A stretch of 54,062 nt of DNA from assembly GCA_041640815.1 (NCBI GenBank), contig JBEPZO010000011.1, positions 1 through 54,062 of the forward strand, written 5' to 3'. Both the position numbers and the translations under genes were made by a program. This DNA is from JANWZL01 sp041640815. GTDB taxonomy: Bacteria > Pseudomonadota > Gammaproteobacteria > Burkholderiales > Thiobacillaceae. Below are positions 8,086 through 16,429 of this stretch, one piece after another; the first letter of the stretch is position 1, and each line of letters opens with the position of its first letter. A model generated the notes under the pieces. That model was given only the letters and a program-made list of their open reading frames with translations. It was not told the DNA's origin and searched no databases.

Positions 8086-8091
8086 ATTCTA
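8086..8091 (-). promoter_or_regulatory. Probable -10 box of ffs
   Basis: The minus strand reads TAGAAT at 8091-8086. Transcription would start six to seven bases later at 8080-8079, which coincides with the 5' end predicted from SRP RNA pairing. No good -35 hexamer is seen. Confidence 0.55.
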
Positions 8092-8145
8092 ACAGTTCGC
8101 GGCTGGCGTTGCGCGCCGCCTTGCCGGCACCGCGGTTGAATGCCT

Positions 8146-9222
8146 TCAGGCGTCCTCGTCTTCTTTTGCCACGCGGCGGGCGCGCACCGCCTCGGCGAGC
8201 CGCCGCAACAGCGGCTCGGTATCCGACCAGCCGAGGCAGGCATCGGTGATCGACACGCCATAGGCGAGCGGCACGCCTGGACACAGATCCTGCCGGCCTG
8301 GGTTGAGGTGGCTTTCCATCATCACACCGATGATGCGGGAGTCGCCGGCGGCGATCTGACCGGCGACGTCGAGGCCCACCTCGACCTGACGCTCATACTG
8401 CTTGCCGGAGTTGGCATGCGAGAAATCGATCATCACCTGCGGTCTGAGACCGGCGGCAGCCAGCTCGCCACAGGCGGCGTTGACGCTCTGGGCATCATAG
8501 TTGGGGCTGCGGCCGCCGCGCAGGATAACGTGGCAATCCTCGTTGCCCTTGGTCTTGAACACGGCGACATGGCCCGACTTGGTGATCGAGATGAAGTGGT
8601 GCCGGGCGGCGGCCGCCTTGATCGCGTCGACGGCGATCTTGAGGTTGCCGTCCGTGCCGTTTTTGAAGCCTACCGGGCAGGACAGGCCCGAGGCCAGTTG
8701 CCGGTGCGACTGGCTCTCAGTGGTGCGGGCGCCGATCGCCCCCCAGGCGATCAGGTCAGCGATGTACTGCGGTGAGATCAGGTCGAGGAACTCGGTGCCG
8801 CAGGGCACGCCGAGCTCGTTGATGTCCAGTAAGAGCTTACGGGCAAGGCGCAAACCCTCGTTGATGTCGAAGCTCTCGTCGAGGTGCGGGTCGTTGATCA
8901 GCCCTTTCCAGCCGACGGTCGTGCGTGGCTTCTCGAAATAGACGCGCATGACGATGACCAGGTCGTGGGCGAGTTCGTCGGCCACCGCCTTCAAGTGCCG
9001 GGCATAGTCGAGGGCCGCGACGGGATCGTGAATCGAGCAGGGGCCCACCACCACCAGCAGGCGATCGTCGGCGCCGCGCAGGATGTCATGGATGTGATTG
9101 CGCGCCTGAAAGGTGGTCTTCAAGGCCTGCTCGCTCGCCTTGTGCTCGCGCATGATCTGCATCGGCGCCAGCAGCTCGTCGCCCTGCTCGATGCGCGTGT
9201 CATCGGTACGGTAACCTGCCAT
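8146..9222 (-). CDS. aroG: 3-deoxy-7-phosphoheptulonate synthase (DAHP synthase, class I AroFGH type)
   Basis: This enzyme condenses phosphoenolpyruvate and erythrose 4-phosphate, the first step of the shikimate pathway. The 358-residue length and motifs match the E. coli AroF/G/H class: VVVGPCSIHDP, RVYFEKPRTTVGWKGLINDP, GARTTESQSHRQLASGLS, VGFKNGTDGN, ILRGG and IDFSHANSGK. The ATG at 9222 follows AGGAG at a suitable distance. Upstream at 9246-9368 is a leader ORF with four Phe codons plus a terminator hairpin, suggesting phenylalanine-controlled attenuation and hence a Phe-responsive isozyme. The aroG symbol is chosen on that basis and could equally be aroF. Confidence 0.95.
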   Translation of the reverse strand: MAGYRTDDTRIEQGDELLAPMQIMREHKASEQALKTTFQARNHIHDILRGADDRLLVVVGPCSIHDPVAALDYARHLKAVADELAHDLVIVMRVYFEKPRTTVGWKGLINDPHLDESFDINEGLRLARKLLLDINELGVPCGTEFLDLISPQYIADLIAWGAIGARTTESQSHRQLASGLSCPVGFKNGTDGNLKIAVDAIKAAAARHHFISITKSGHVAVFKTKGNEDCHVILRGGRSPNYDAQSVNAACGELAAAGLRPQVMIDFSHANSGKQYERQVEVGLDVAGQIAAGDSRIIGVMMESHLNPGRQDLCPGVPLAYGVSITDACLGWSDTEPLLRRLAEAVRARRVAKEDEDA

Positions 9223-9247
9223 GGTGGGGACTCCTGATGCCTGAAAT

Positions 9248-9275
9248 AAAAAAACCGCCAGACACGCTGGCGGTT
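9248..9275 (-). terminator. Attenuator terminator hairpin before aroG
   Basis: On the minus strand AACCGCCAG (9275-9267), a five-base loop and CTGGCGGTT (9261-9253) form a perfect 9-bp stem followed by a run of seven T (9254-9248). It ends only about 26 bp before the aroG start, leaving no room for another promoter, so aroG mRNA must read through it. It can pair alternatively with GGCGGT at 9317-9312 inside the leader ORF. Confidence 0.85.
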
Positions 9276-9302
9276 CGTCGATGACTGAGCTTCTTGCCTG
9301 CG

Positions 9303-9368
9303 TCAGCGCCTACCGCCCGCTTGGGGGGTAAAGGGGCCAAAGCAAAAGAAGCAGCGATTGCGATTCAT
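9303..9368 (-). CDS. Phe-rich leader peptide of the aroG attenuator
   Basis: This 21-codon ORF begins MNRNRCFFCFGPF and ends before a TGA at 9303. Phe occupies residues 7, 8, 10 and 13, far above chance. Right after the last Phe codon, TACCCCCC (9330-9323) can pair with GGGCGGTA (9318-9311) with one mismatch. The latter segment can instead pair with the 5' arm of the terminator hairpin (9275-9267). This is the classical 1:2, 2:3, 3:4 layout in which ribosome stalling at Phe codons permits read-through. The ribosome-binding site is weak (AGG close to the ATG), and a candidate promoter would start the mRNA at or just before the ATG. Confidence 0.72.
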   Translation of the reverse strand: MNRNRCFFCFGPFTPQAGGRR

Positions 9369-9375
9369 GCCTGCG

Positions 9376-9405
9376 ATGCTAGCAGAGGGCGGCCATGCCG
9401 CACAA
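9376..9405 (-). promoter_or_regulatory. Candidate promoter for the aroG leader
   Basis: On the minus strand TTGTGC (9405-9400), an 18-bp spacer and TAGCAT (9381-9376) form a sigma-70-like promoter with an extended TGC before the -10. The predicted start lies at or a few bases before the leader ATG (9368), so the leader would be nearly leaderless. Confidence 0.4.
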
Positions 9406-9407
9406 GC

Positions 9408-10580
9408 TCAGGCATAGCTGCGCAACTTGAGCGAGAACTGGCTCAGCGCCTCGATGCCGCTCGCCTCGGCGCGTCGACACCAGTCGCTGAGCTGTTTCAC
9501 CAGCTGCTCGCGCGAGGCGGTGGAGCGCTGCCACAACGCCGTCAACTCCTGTCGCATCTGATAGATGGTGCGCAGTTGCGGGCTGTTGGCGAGCAGAGCC
9601 GTAAGCTTACGGCGCTCCGCTTCGCCCAGGGCTTGCATGTCTAGACTCAGCCAGCGGCGCACCTGCCGCAGGCGCACACCGGCGAGGTCGGGCAAACGCG
9701 CCTTGAGCTTGGCCAACTCGCTGCGACAGACGGCGCTCATCGAGCGGAGGTAACGGCTGAGCACGTCATAGCGGTGGGTGACGATGGCGGTGAGCAGCTC
9801 CGTGTCAGGAAAGTGCTTGATCTCACCCCATTTGACGCGCGGGGCGACCTTCTTGACGCGCGCCAGGCCAAACAGGGCAAGCAGGCGGATGTAGAGCCAG
9901 CCGATATCGAACTCGTACCAGCGCGAAGACAGCTTGGCCGAGCTACCATAGGCGTGGTGGTTGTTATGCAGCTCCTCGCCACCGATGAGGATGCCCCAGG
10001 GCAGGATGTTGGTGCTCGCGTCCTCGCAGGCATAGTTGCGATAGCCCCAATAGTGGCCGATGCCGTTGATGACGCCGGCGGCGAAGAACGGAATCCACAG
10101 CATTTGCACCGCCCAGATGGTGATGCCGATGGCGCCGAACAGGACTACATCCAGGATCAGCATCAGCGTGATGCCGAGAAAGTTGTGCGGCGTGTAAAGG
10201 TGCCGCTCGAGCCAGTCATCGGGCGTGCCATGACCGTAGCGCGCGAGGGTTTCAGGATCCTGCGCTGCCTGTTTGTACAGCTCGGCGCCTTGCCAAAGGA
10301 CCTTGCGCAAGCCCAGCACTTGCGGGCTGTGCGGGTCTTCGGGCGTCTCGCAGTGGGCGTGGTGCTTGCGGTGGATGGCCACCCATTCCTTGGTGACCAT
10401 GCCTGTGGTGAGCCAGAGCCAGAAGCGGAAGAAGTGGCTGACGATGGGGTGTAGCTCCAAGGCGCGGTGCGCCTGAGACCGATGCAGGAAGAGGGTGACG
10501 CTGGCGATGGTGATGTGCGTGAGCGCCAGCGTGACCAGGACGTAACCCCACCAGGGTAGCGTGATGAGACCGTTGTACAT
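9408..10580 (-). CDS. desA: Membrane fatty acid (acyl-CoA type) desaturase with C-terminal extension
   Basis: This di-iron membrane desaturase introduces a double bond into acyl chains for unsaturated membrane lipids. The three histidine boxes are intact: HRSQAH (33-38), HRKHHAH (70-76) and HNNHH (205-209), set among four or more hydrophobic helices. The core ends near residue 250. The remaining 140 or so residues are a soluble, helical, Arg/Leu-rich extension (YQMRQELTALWQRSTASREQ ... WCRRAEASGIEALSQFSLKL). That extension resembles, by eye, the C-terminal end of ISL3-type transposases. The N-terminus MYNGLITLPWWGYV leads directly into the first membrane helix, so the start at 10580 is plausible. 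Confidence 0.9.
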   Translation of the reverse strand: MYNGLITLPWWGYVLVTLALTHITIASVTLFLHRSQAHRALELHPIVSHFFRFWLWLTTGMVTKEWVAIHRKHHAHCETPEDPHSPQVLGLRKVLWQGAELYKQAAQDPETLARYGHGTPDDWLERHLYTPHNFLGITLMLILDVVLFGAIGITIWAVQMLWIPFFAAGVINGIGHYWGYRNYACEDASTNILPWGILIGGEELHNNHHAYGSSAKLSSRWYEFDIGWLYIRLLALFGLARVKKVAPRVKWGEIKHFPDTELLTAIVTHRYDVLSRYLRSMSAVCRSELAKLKARLPDLAGVRLRQVRRWLSLDMQALGEAERRKLTALLANSPQLRTIYQMRQELTALWQRSTASREQLVKQLSDWCRRAEASGIEALSQFSLKLRSYA

Positions 10581-10859
10581 GGCGTGTTGGTATTCTGATC
10601 AAACAAAGAGAAGGACCAATCTTACCCCAACCGCTGTTGAGAAAAAATAATTGTTTTCAGCAGCGCGTGGAGGCTGGGCGGCGTCAACGTTAACTTTCGC
10701 TAGCACACCTCGCCCTGTACGCTGGGCCGTTGTTAGTCTTTACCGCGTCCCCGTATCGCTTCCTTGAACCGCTCGCTGGACTTTCATGTGATATCTCGTG
10801 GTAAGCACGGTTGTGCGCTGGGTCCAGCTTGTGCCTGAGTGATAGAGCTTTTCAGGATA

Positions 10860-11660
10860 TCATGTCGACCGCAGAGCTGGAGTCAAGTGCGGCGCGATGG
10901 CATTGAGCAGTTGTACAAAAATCTTCGGGTTGCCGGCGACAACGTGACCGCTTGTCAGGTGGGCCTCCCCGCCCTGGAGATCACCCACTAGCCCACCTGC
11001 TTCCAGGATGAGCAGGCAGCCGGCGGCGATGTCCCAGATGTTGAGGCCGAGCTCGAAGAAGCCGTCGGTGCGCCCAGCGGCCACCCAGGCGAGGTCCAGG
11101 GCTGCGGAGCCGGGCCGACGCAGGCCAGCGGTGTTCTGCACCAGATCGCGGAACATGCCGAGATAGGCATCGAGGTGGGTGAAGTCGCGGAAGGGGAAGC
11201 CCGTGCCGATCAAGGCGGACTTGAGCTTGTCGCGCTTGGAGACGCGGATGCGGCGGTCGTTGAGGAAGGCGCCGCGGCCCCGGCTGGCGGTGAAGAGCTC
11301 GTTGCGTGTGGGGTCGTAGACCACGGCATGGGCGAGCTGCCCCCTGTGCATGAGGGCGATGGAGATGGCATATTGGGGAAAGCCATGCAGGAAGTTGGTG
11401 GTGCCGTCAAGCGGGTCGATCACCCAGAGGTATTCCGACTCGCCGCTGTTGCCGGACTCCTCGGCCAGGATGGCATGATTGGGGTAGGCGGTGAGCAGCG
11501 TGTCGATGATGGCCTGTTCGGCGGCATGGTCGACCTCGCTGACGAAATCGTTCTCTCTCTTGGCGCGGACGGTGAGGAGGTCGATGTCCAGGCTGGCGCG
11601 GTTGATGATGGCGCCGGCGCGGCGTGCGGCCCTGACCGCCGTATTGAGCATGGGATGCAT
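10860..11660 (-). CDS. suhB: Inositol-1-monophosphatase family protein
   Basis: This 266-residue Mg-dependent phosphatase carries the metal-binding motifs LAEESG (65-70) and DPLDGTTNF (82-90) and the C-terminal motif NIWDIAAGCLLILEAGG. SuhB hydrolyses inositol monophosphates and in E. coli also binds NusA and the rRNA transcription antitermination complex. It is divergent from trmJ with only 44 bp between start codons, so promoters must overlap. The 279 bp beyond its stop (10581-10859) are relatively AT-rich and show no gene. Confidence 0.95.
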   Translation of the reverse strand: MHPMLNTAVRAARRAGAIINRASLDIDLLTVRAKRENDFVSEVDHAAEQAIIDTLLTAYPNHAILAEESGNSGESEYLWVIDPLDGTTNFLHGFPQYAISIALMHRGQLAHAVVYDPTRNELFTASRGRGAFLNDRRIRVSKRDKLKSALIGTGFPFRDFTHLDAYLGMFRDLVQNTAGLRRPGSAALDLAWVAAGRTDGFFELGLNIWDIAAGCLLILEAGGLVGDLQGGEAHLTSGHVVAGNPKIFVQLLNAIAPHLTPALRST

Positions 11661-11704
11661 GGTGTGGCGAAAGAACGAATGGTGCGGAAGACGGGAATTT
11701 TACC

Positions 11705-12430
11705 TTGAACGACACCCGCGCTCTCGACAATGTGCGCATCGTGCTGGTGCAGACTAGCCATCCGGGTAACCTGGGCGCCACGGCCAGAGCGATGAAGACC
11801 ATGGGGCTGAGCCGCCTGTATTTGGTGGATCCCCAGTGCGCCATCGACGAGGCGGCGCAGGCGAGGGCCTCAGGGGCGCTCGATGTGCTAGCCTCGGCCG
11901 TCGTCTGCCCAACGCTGGCTGCTGCCCTCGAGGGCACCGTCATCGCGGCCGCCTGCACCTCCCGCCGTCGCGACCTGCCCCACCCCGCCTACACGCCGCG
12001 CCAGGCCGCGCCGCAACTGCTGTCTTTTGCCACGGCTGCGCCCGTGGCCTTGGTCTTCGGTTCCGAGACTTATGGCCTGTCGAACGCGCAGCTCAGGCAA
12101 TGCCACTGGTTCATCAATATCCCGGCCAATCCCGATTACATGTCGCTCAACCTGGCGGCGGCGGTGCAGGTATTGGCCTATGAGCTGCGCTGCACGCTTG
12201 CCGACGCGGTGATCCCGCTGCCGACCTTCGACGCCGCCCGCCACGAGGAGGTCGAAGCCTTGCTCACCGAGCTCGAACGGGTGCTGATCGACATCGGCTT
12301 CCTCGACCCTGCGCATCCCAAGCGCTTAATGCCACGGCTACGCCGCTTCTTCGCCCGCGCCGGCCTGGAGCGAGAGGAGGTCGCTATCTGGCGCGGCATC
12401 CTCAACGCCGTGCGCAAGTGCGCGCCTTGA
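11705..12430 (+). CDS. trmJ: tRNA (cytidine/uridine-2'-O-)-methyltransferase TrmJ
   Basis: This SPOUT methyltransferase modifies position 32 of tRNAs. The 241-residue protein has the SpoU motifs: VRIVLVQTSHPGNLGATARA, ALVFGSETYGLSN and INIPANPDYMSLNLAAAVQV, plus a C-terminal helical domain typical of TrmJ. No ATG fits the family N-terminus, so the TTG at 11705 is taken as the start (MNDTRALDNVRIVLVQ). It is divergent from suhB. In related genomes trmJ is usually followed by cysE-iscR; here two minus-strand signalling genes intervene. Confidence 0.93.
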   Translation: MNDTRALDNVRIVLVQTSHPGNLGATARAMKTMGLSRLYLVDPQCAIDEAAQARASGALDVLASAVVCPTLAAALEGTVIAAACTSRRRDLPHPAYTPRQAAPQLLSFATAAPVALVFGSETYGLSNAQLRQCHWFINIPANPDYMSLNLAAAVQVLAYELRCTLADAVIPLPTFDAARHEEVEALLTELERVLIDIGFLDPAHPKRLMPRLRRFFARAGLEREEVAIWRGILNAVRKCAP

Positions 12431-12503
12431 TGCGGGCGACCGCATCTCACACCGGCCGGACTGGGGTAAAGATCTGGCGGTAAGTCGCCAGGCACGCCTT
12501 TCC

Positions 12504-15200
12504 CTACCTCACCCCCTGCTTCTCGCTCTGCTGTGGCCACTGCCGCACCCAGTCGACGACCGCCTCTGGCGGCATGGGCCTGCCGCAATACCAACCCTGT
12601 AGGGTGTCTACACCCATATCGGTGAGTTTGTCTGCCACATGCGCATCCTCTACACCCTCAGCGACGGTCTTCAAGCCCAGGCTCGCCGCCAGGCCGACGA
12701 TGGTCTGGATCAACCGCTCCCCGTCGGGCTTGTCGATGCGGCGCACGAACGAGATATCGATCTTGAGCTCGTCGGCGCTGATCTCGTGTAGCTGTGATAA
12801 TGACGAGTAGCCGGTGCCGAAGTCGTCGATGGCCAGACGAAAACCGGCGGCTTTTAGTTCTGCGAGGCGATCTGTAGCCGACTCAATGTCCAGTAGCGCA
12901 GTGGATTCGGTGATCTCAAGCGTAATCGACTGGGGGGATAAGCCCTCGGCTAAAACGTTCGCGAGTAACTCCTCGGTGAAATTGGGTTTGAACAGTTGAC
13001 GTTTAGAAAGGTTGACGGCAAGCCTGAGGTCGAGTCCTATGTCCCGCCACTGCCGGGCATCCGCCAAGGCGCGATGCCAGACCAACTGCCCCAGCTCGCG
13101 GATGATGCCGAGGCTCTCCGCCATGGGGATGAATGTCGCCGGTGAGATCGGGCCAAGGTCGGGATCGGTCCAGCGGGCGAGGCACTCCACGCCGATTACC
13201 CGGCGGCTTTTGGCATCTACTAAAGGTTGATAATGGTTGACGATGCGGGCTTCTCGTACCGCGGCTGCTAGTCTTTGCTGGAGTTGTATCTCGTTTTTGC
13301 TCGGTCCTTTTTGCGCCATCTCTGCAAAGAAGCACAAGGCGTTCCGACCTTGAGCCTTGGCATAGAACATAGCTTGGTCGGCGTGTGCAAGTAATTGCTC
13401 GGGCTGTGTTGCATCATCGGGATAGAGGGCGAAGCCGGCGCTAAAAGTGAGATGGAATTCCTGTCCCTCCACCTCAATGGGGGATTCCACAGCTGCCTTG
13501 AGTTTGGCTGCAGCGTTTTGGGCGGCTGTGTAACTGGGGATCTGCGGCAACAGCACAACAAACTCGTCTCCACCCCAACGGGCCAAAGTATCACCTACCC
13601 GTAAATTGGCGCGCAGACGTTGCGCCAAGGCTTTCAATAGGGCATCGCCTGTCTTGTGGCCAAGGTTGTCGTTGACATGCTTGAAATGATCGAGATCGAG
13701 AAAACCCAAAGCGACTTTACTTTGATTACGCGCGGCTAGCCGCAACGCCACCCTGAGCCGATCTTCCAGCAAGACACGGTTGGGCAGCTCTGTCAGGGCA
13801 TCATGTAGTGCCATGTGGGTGATGCGTTGTTCCTGCAGATAGGATTGCGTTACGTCGCGCAACACACCCCGTAGGTTTCTGGATTCAGGCGAGCGCACGA
13901 GCCGTATCTCTAGCCAACGAACAACTTGACCAGTGATTAGACGCAAGCGAGTGCTGGCTTGGAGCTTGTCATTCACTGACAAGCGTCTCAACATAACCTC
14001 AAAACTTGGTACGTCGTCGGGATCCAGTAGGTCTGTCAGCCGCTTACCGACGATATCGCCATCGCTGCCGCATACCCTCGCCCAGGCACTGCTAGCGCAC
14101 AGGACACGGCCGGTTAGATCGAGCTCAACGACGACTTCGTCTAGCAAGTCCAGGGTTTGCCGGTAGATCAGTTGTTCACGCTGCCGTGTTTCTGCCACCT
14201 GCATAAGGCGGTCGAGGGTTACAGCTAGTCGGCTGATCTCGTCAGTTCGGAGTTGCGCCAAATGCAAAGACTGCCGCCAAGTATCATCGCGTGTGAAACG
14301 GGTGGTGAAAGCACGCGCACCCTTGGCCAGGGCAGCTAGGCGCAGTAAATGCTGCCGTAAGCTATTGCCGAGTACTAGACTGATGAGCAAGAAGATCGCC
14401 AAAGCGGATACGCCAACCGTGGCCAGGACAGCTCGCATGGGAAGCAGGGGGTCGAGCGTGTGGTGTACCACCAGTACCGAGCCATCCATGTGCTTGTTCG
14501 AGTCGATGGGTAAGGCGATGAGTAACGAAGAATCTGTCCGCTTGGGGACCTCGCCGAGGGAGACGAGCAAGCCGTGATCAATGCTACCTGTGGCAGTTAT
14601 GATCCGGCCACCGTGAAGCAAGTAGAGATGGTCGCGTCCCTTGGCCAAGCGGGTGAGATAACTATGATCCAAAGCGGTACCAAAAAGGGCCAGTCCTTTA
14701 CCTTCCTTACCCAGCCATAGGGGGGTATGCGTGAGCCAGTAAACTGCTTCCTCGCCAGGGCAATCACCTTTCACATGCCTGTTTGGGCGTTTGGCCCGTA
14801 TAAGGGAAAGCCCCTTCAACAATAGGGTGTAACAACCGATCGTTAGGATCGGTTGGCCATTGGCATGGGCAACTAGAACGGCTGCAAAGTCCTGATATTC
14901 ACCCTGTGCAGTGAAAAAGGCGCGCAGGTGTTCGCGTCTCTCTTCGCTAGGCAGCTCCCCCAAGCGCATGAACTCGATCTGGGCGCGCAAGCGTTCGGCT
15001 TGCTGCTGCCAAACTTGTCGGTCCTGTGTGAGTTTAAGCGTGTAGTGCTGACGGATTTCTTCTGCTAGCCGGTTGGCATAGGCGTCAAGGGCGGCGTCCC
15101 AGCCTACCCAGGCTAAGGTGGCCAATATAGCCGCTGAGATGATACCTGTAACAAAAACTCGGCGCTGGGTGTGTCTTAATAAAGACTCTTTTTCACTCAT
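12504..15200 (-). CDS. Membrane sensor with PAS, GGDEF and EAL domains (c-di-GMP turnover)
   Basis: This 898-residue protein has a TM helix at 16-34, a periplasmic domain at about 35-255 with cysteines C123 and C147, a second TM at 257-279, a HAMP-like linker, a PAS-like domain at about 345-455, GGDEF at about 465-630 and EAL at about 640-885. GGDEF is canonical (543-547) with an RxxD inhibitory site (534-537). The EAL signature is E-C-L (672-674), but the other catalytic residues are present: N730, E762, the DDFGTGYSSL Asps, LKID Lys, AEGVE Glu and LQGW Gln. Both activities are therefore possible. Its start overlaps the upstream SBP gene by 4 bp. Much of the gene looks less GC-rich than its neighbours, suggesting acquisition. 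Confidence 0.9.
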   Translation of the reverse strand: MSEKESLLRHTQRRVFVTGIISAAILATLAWVGWDAALDAYANRLAEEIRQHYTLKLTQDRQVWQQQAERLRAQIEFMRLGELPSEERREHLRAFFTAQGEYQDFAAVLVAHANGQPILTIGCYTLLLKGLSLIRAKRPNRHVKGDCPGEEAVYWLTHTPLWLGKEGKGLALFGTALDHSYLTRLAKGRDHLYLLHGGRIITATGSIDHGLLVSLGEVPKRTDSSLLIALPIDSNKHMDGSVLVVHHTLDPLLPMRAVLATVGVSALAIFLLISLVLGNSLRQHLLRLAALAKGARAFTTRFTRDDTWRQSLHLAQLRTDEISRLAVTLDRLMQVAETRQREQLIYRQTLDLLDEVVVELDLTGRVLCASSAWARVCGSDGDIVGKRLTDLLDPDDVPSFEVMLRRLSVNDKLQASTRLRLITGQVVRWLEIRLVRSPESRNLRGVLRDVTQSYLQEQRITHMALHDALTELPNRVLLEDRLRVALRLAARNQSKVALGFLDLDHFKHVNDNLGHKTGDALLKALAQRLRANLRVGDTLARWGGDEFVVLLPQIPSYTAAQNAAAKLKAAVESPIEVEGQEFHLTFSAGFALYPDDATQPEQLLAHADQAMFYAKAQGRNALCFFAEMAQKGPSKNEIQLQQRLAAAVREARIVNHYQPLVDAKSRRVIGVECLARWTDPDLGPISPATFIPMAESLGIIRELGQLVWHRALADARQWRDIGLDLRLAVNLSKRQLFKPNFTEELLANVLAEGLSPQSITLEITESTALLDIESATDRLAELKAAGFRLAIDDFGTGYSSLSQLHEISADELKIDISFVRRIDKPDGERLIQTIVGLAASLGLKTVAEGVEDAHVADKLTDMGVDTLQGWYCGRPMPPEAVVDWVRQWPQQSEKQGVR

Positions 15201-16246
15201 TGGGGGTGCATTCCTGCATAGCGCGGCTCAATGAGGGTGCGAAAGTCGAAGGCCGCGCCTGGCGAGCCGGGGGTTTGATTCGCGCGGTAGAAGGCTTGCG
15301 TGGTGCGGATCTGCTCCTCGGTGAAAGCGCCATCGGGGCTGTAGATGTCCTTATGCCGGCGCAAGGCGGAGAGCAGTTGCGCGCGCATGACTTTGTCCTG
15401 GATGTCGAGGGCAGCGACGATCTCCTCCGGCGTGTGCTGGGCGATCCACGCCAGCGTCCGACGCAGCACACGCACCATGCGCTCGACCTTTTGTGGCTCT
15501 CTGTGCAGCAGGTCGCGCCGGGTACTGAGCTGGGCGTTGAGAAACAAGCCACCCATGGTGCGTCGGCATACCTTCAAAGTGTGCAGATCGAGCAGGACGA
15601 AGGCTTTGCCCTCACTTACTAGCGCGGTAGCAAACGGCTCGTCGCCCATTAAGGCGTCAACCATACCAGAGGCAAATGCTGCTCGTTGCTCAGCCAGAGT
15701 TTGGCCAGCGGGCATAAAGTTCACTTCCTGTGCGGGGTCGATGCCAGCGCGACGCAATAGAAACTCCGCCACCTGCTGCGAGGTGGAGCGCGCCGCGCGG
15801 CTAGAGCTGTTGATGCCGATCACCCGTCCGCGCAGGTCGGCAATGTCCTTCACCTGGCCGCGTAGGCGCTTGTCGACCATGAGCACGAAGGTGGGCACGC
15901 GGTTGACGCTAGCGACCGAGACGACCGATATGCCCTTCACCGCCAGGTCGGCGAGGGCGGGCGCACCGGCGACGGCAAAATCGCTGTTGCCTGCCAGCAT
16001 ATCTTGGTAGGCGAGCGGGCCGCCGCCGAAATAGCGCACGCTCAATCGTACGCCCTCGGCGCGGTCGGCGCCGATGCGTGTGATCAGCTCGATGGGCAGA
16101 TGCGAGAGGTTGCCTGGGCCAGCAGTGGCAAGCGTGATCGGTAAGAGCGCAGCAGCCACCCGGTCCAGCGCCGTCGCCAGCAAAACCAGAAGGCCTGCAA
16201 GGCCAAGTCCCTGCCAGTGCTTGGGCCTCCCCATCATGCTGACCAT
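15197..16246 (-). CDS. Orphan periplasmic substrate-binding protein, SsuA/THI5 (NMT1)-like
   Basis: This 349-residue protein has an N-terminal signal peptide (hydrophobic stretch about 13-33) followed by a type II periplasmic binding fold: ITLATAGPGNLSHLP, MLAGNSDFAVAGAPALADLA, DLRGRVIGINSSSR, FASGMVDALMGDEPFATALV. Such proteins normally serve ABC importers for sulfonates, nitrate or thiamine precursors, but no permease or ATPase is adjacent. Its last codon overlaps the start of the GGDEF-EAL gene (ATGA), so the two are translationally coupled. A role as periplasmic ligand sensor for that protein is inferred. The ligand is unknown. The start could be the second or third in-frame Met. Confidence 0.82.
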   Translation of the reverse strand: MVSMMGRPKHWQGLGLAGLLVLLATALDRVAAALLPITLATAGPGNLSHLPIELITRIGADRAEGVRLSVRYFGGGPLAYQDMLAGNSDFAVAGAPALADLAVKGISVVSVASVNRVPTFVLMVDKRLRGQVKDIADLRGRVIGINSSSRAARSTSQQVAEFLLRRAGIDPAQEVNFMPAGQTLAEQRAAFASGMVDALMGDEPFATALVSEGKAFVLLDLHTLKVCRRTMGGLFLNAQLSTRRDLLHREPQKVERMVRVLRRTLAWIAQHTPEEIVAALDIQDKVMRAQLLSALRRHKDIYSPDGAFTEEQIRTTQAFYRANQTPGSPGAAFDFRTLIEPRYAGMHPQ

Positions 16247-16429
16247 GGCATTATCGCCCCTGTCACGCGCTGTGAGCCGTCAATTCGCAACCGTAAAGCG
16301 CCCTGGCTTGGGCGGCAGAGGCAGCCCGCATCGTCCCAACGCTCTAGCTTAGTCATAACTTGACTCCTTTACTCGGGAATCGCATACTGGCGGGTCAAAA
16401 TTTCGAAATTATCGCATCGTCTTATTCCA

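Noticed and set aside
9248..9275. Hairpin as a simple terminator for desA only
   Set aside because: It ends about 26 bp before the aroG ATG, leaving no room for a separate aroG promoter, and a Phe-rich leader with an alternative pairing precedes it.
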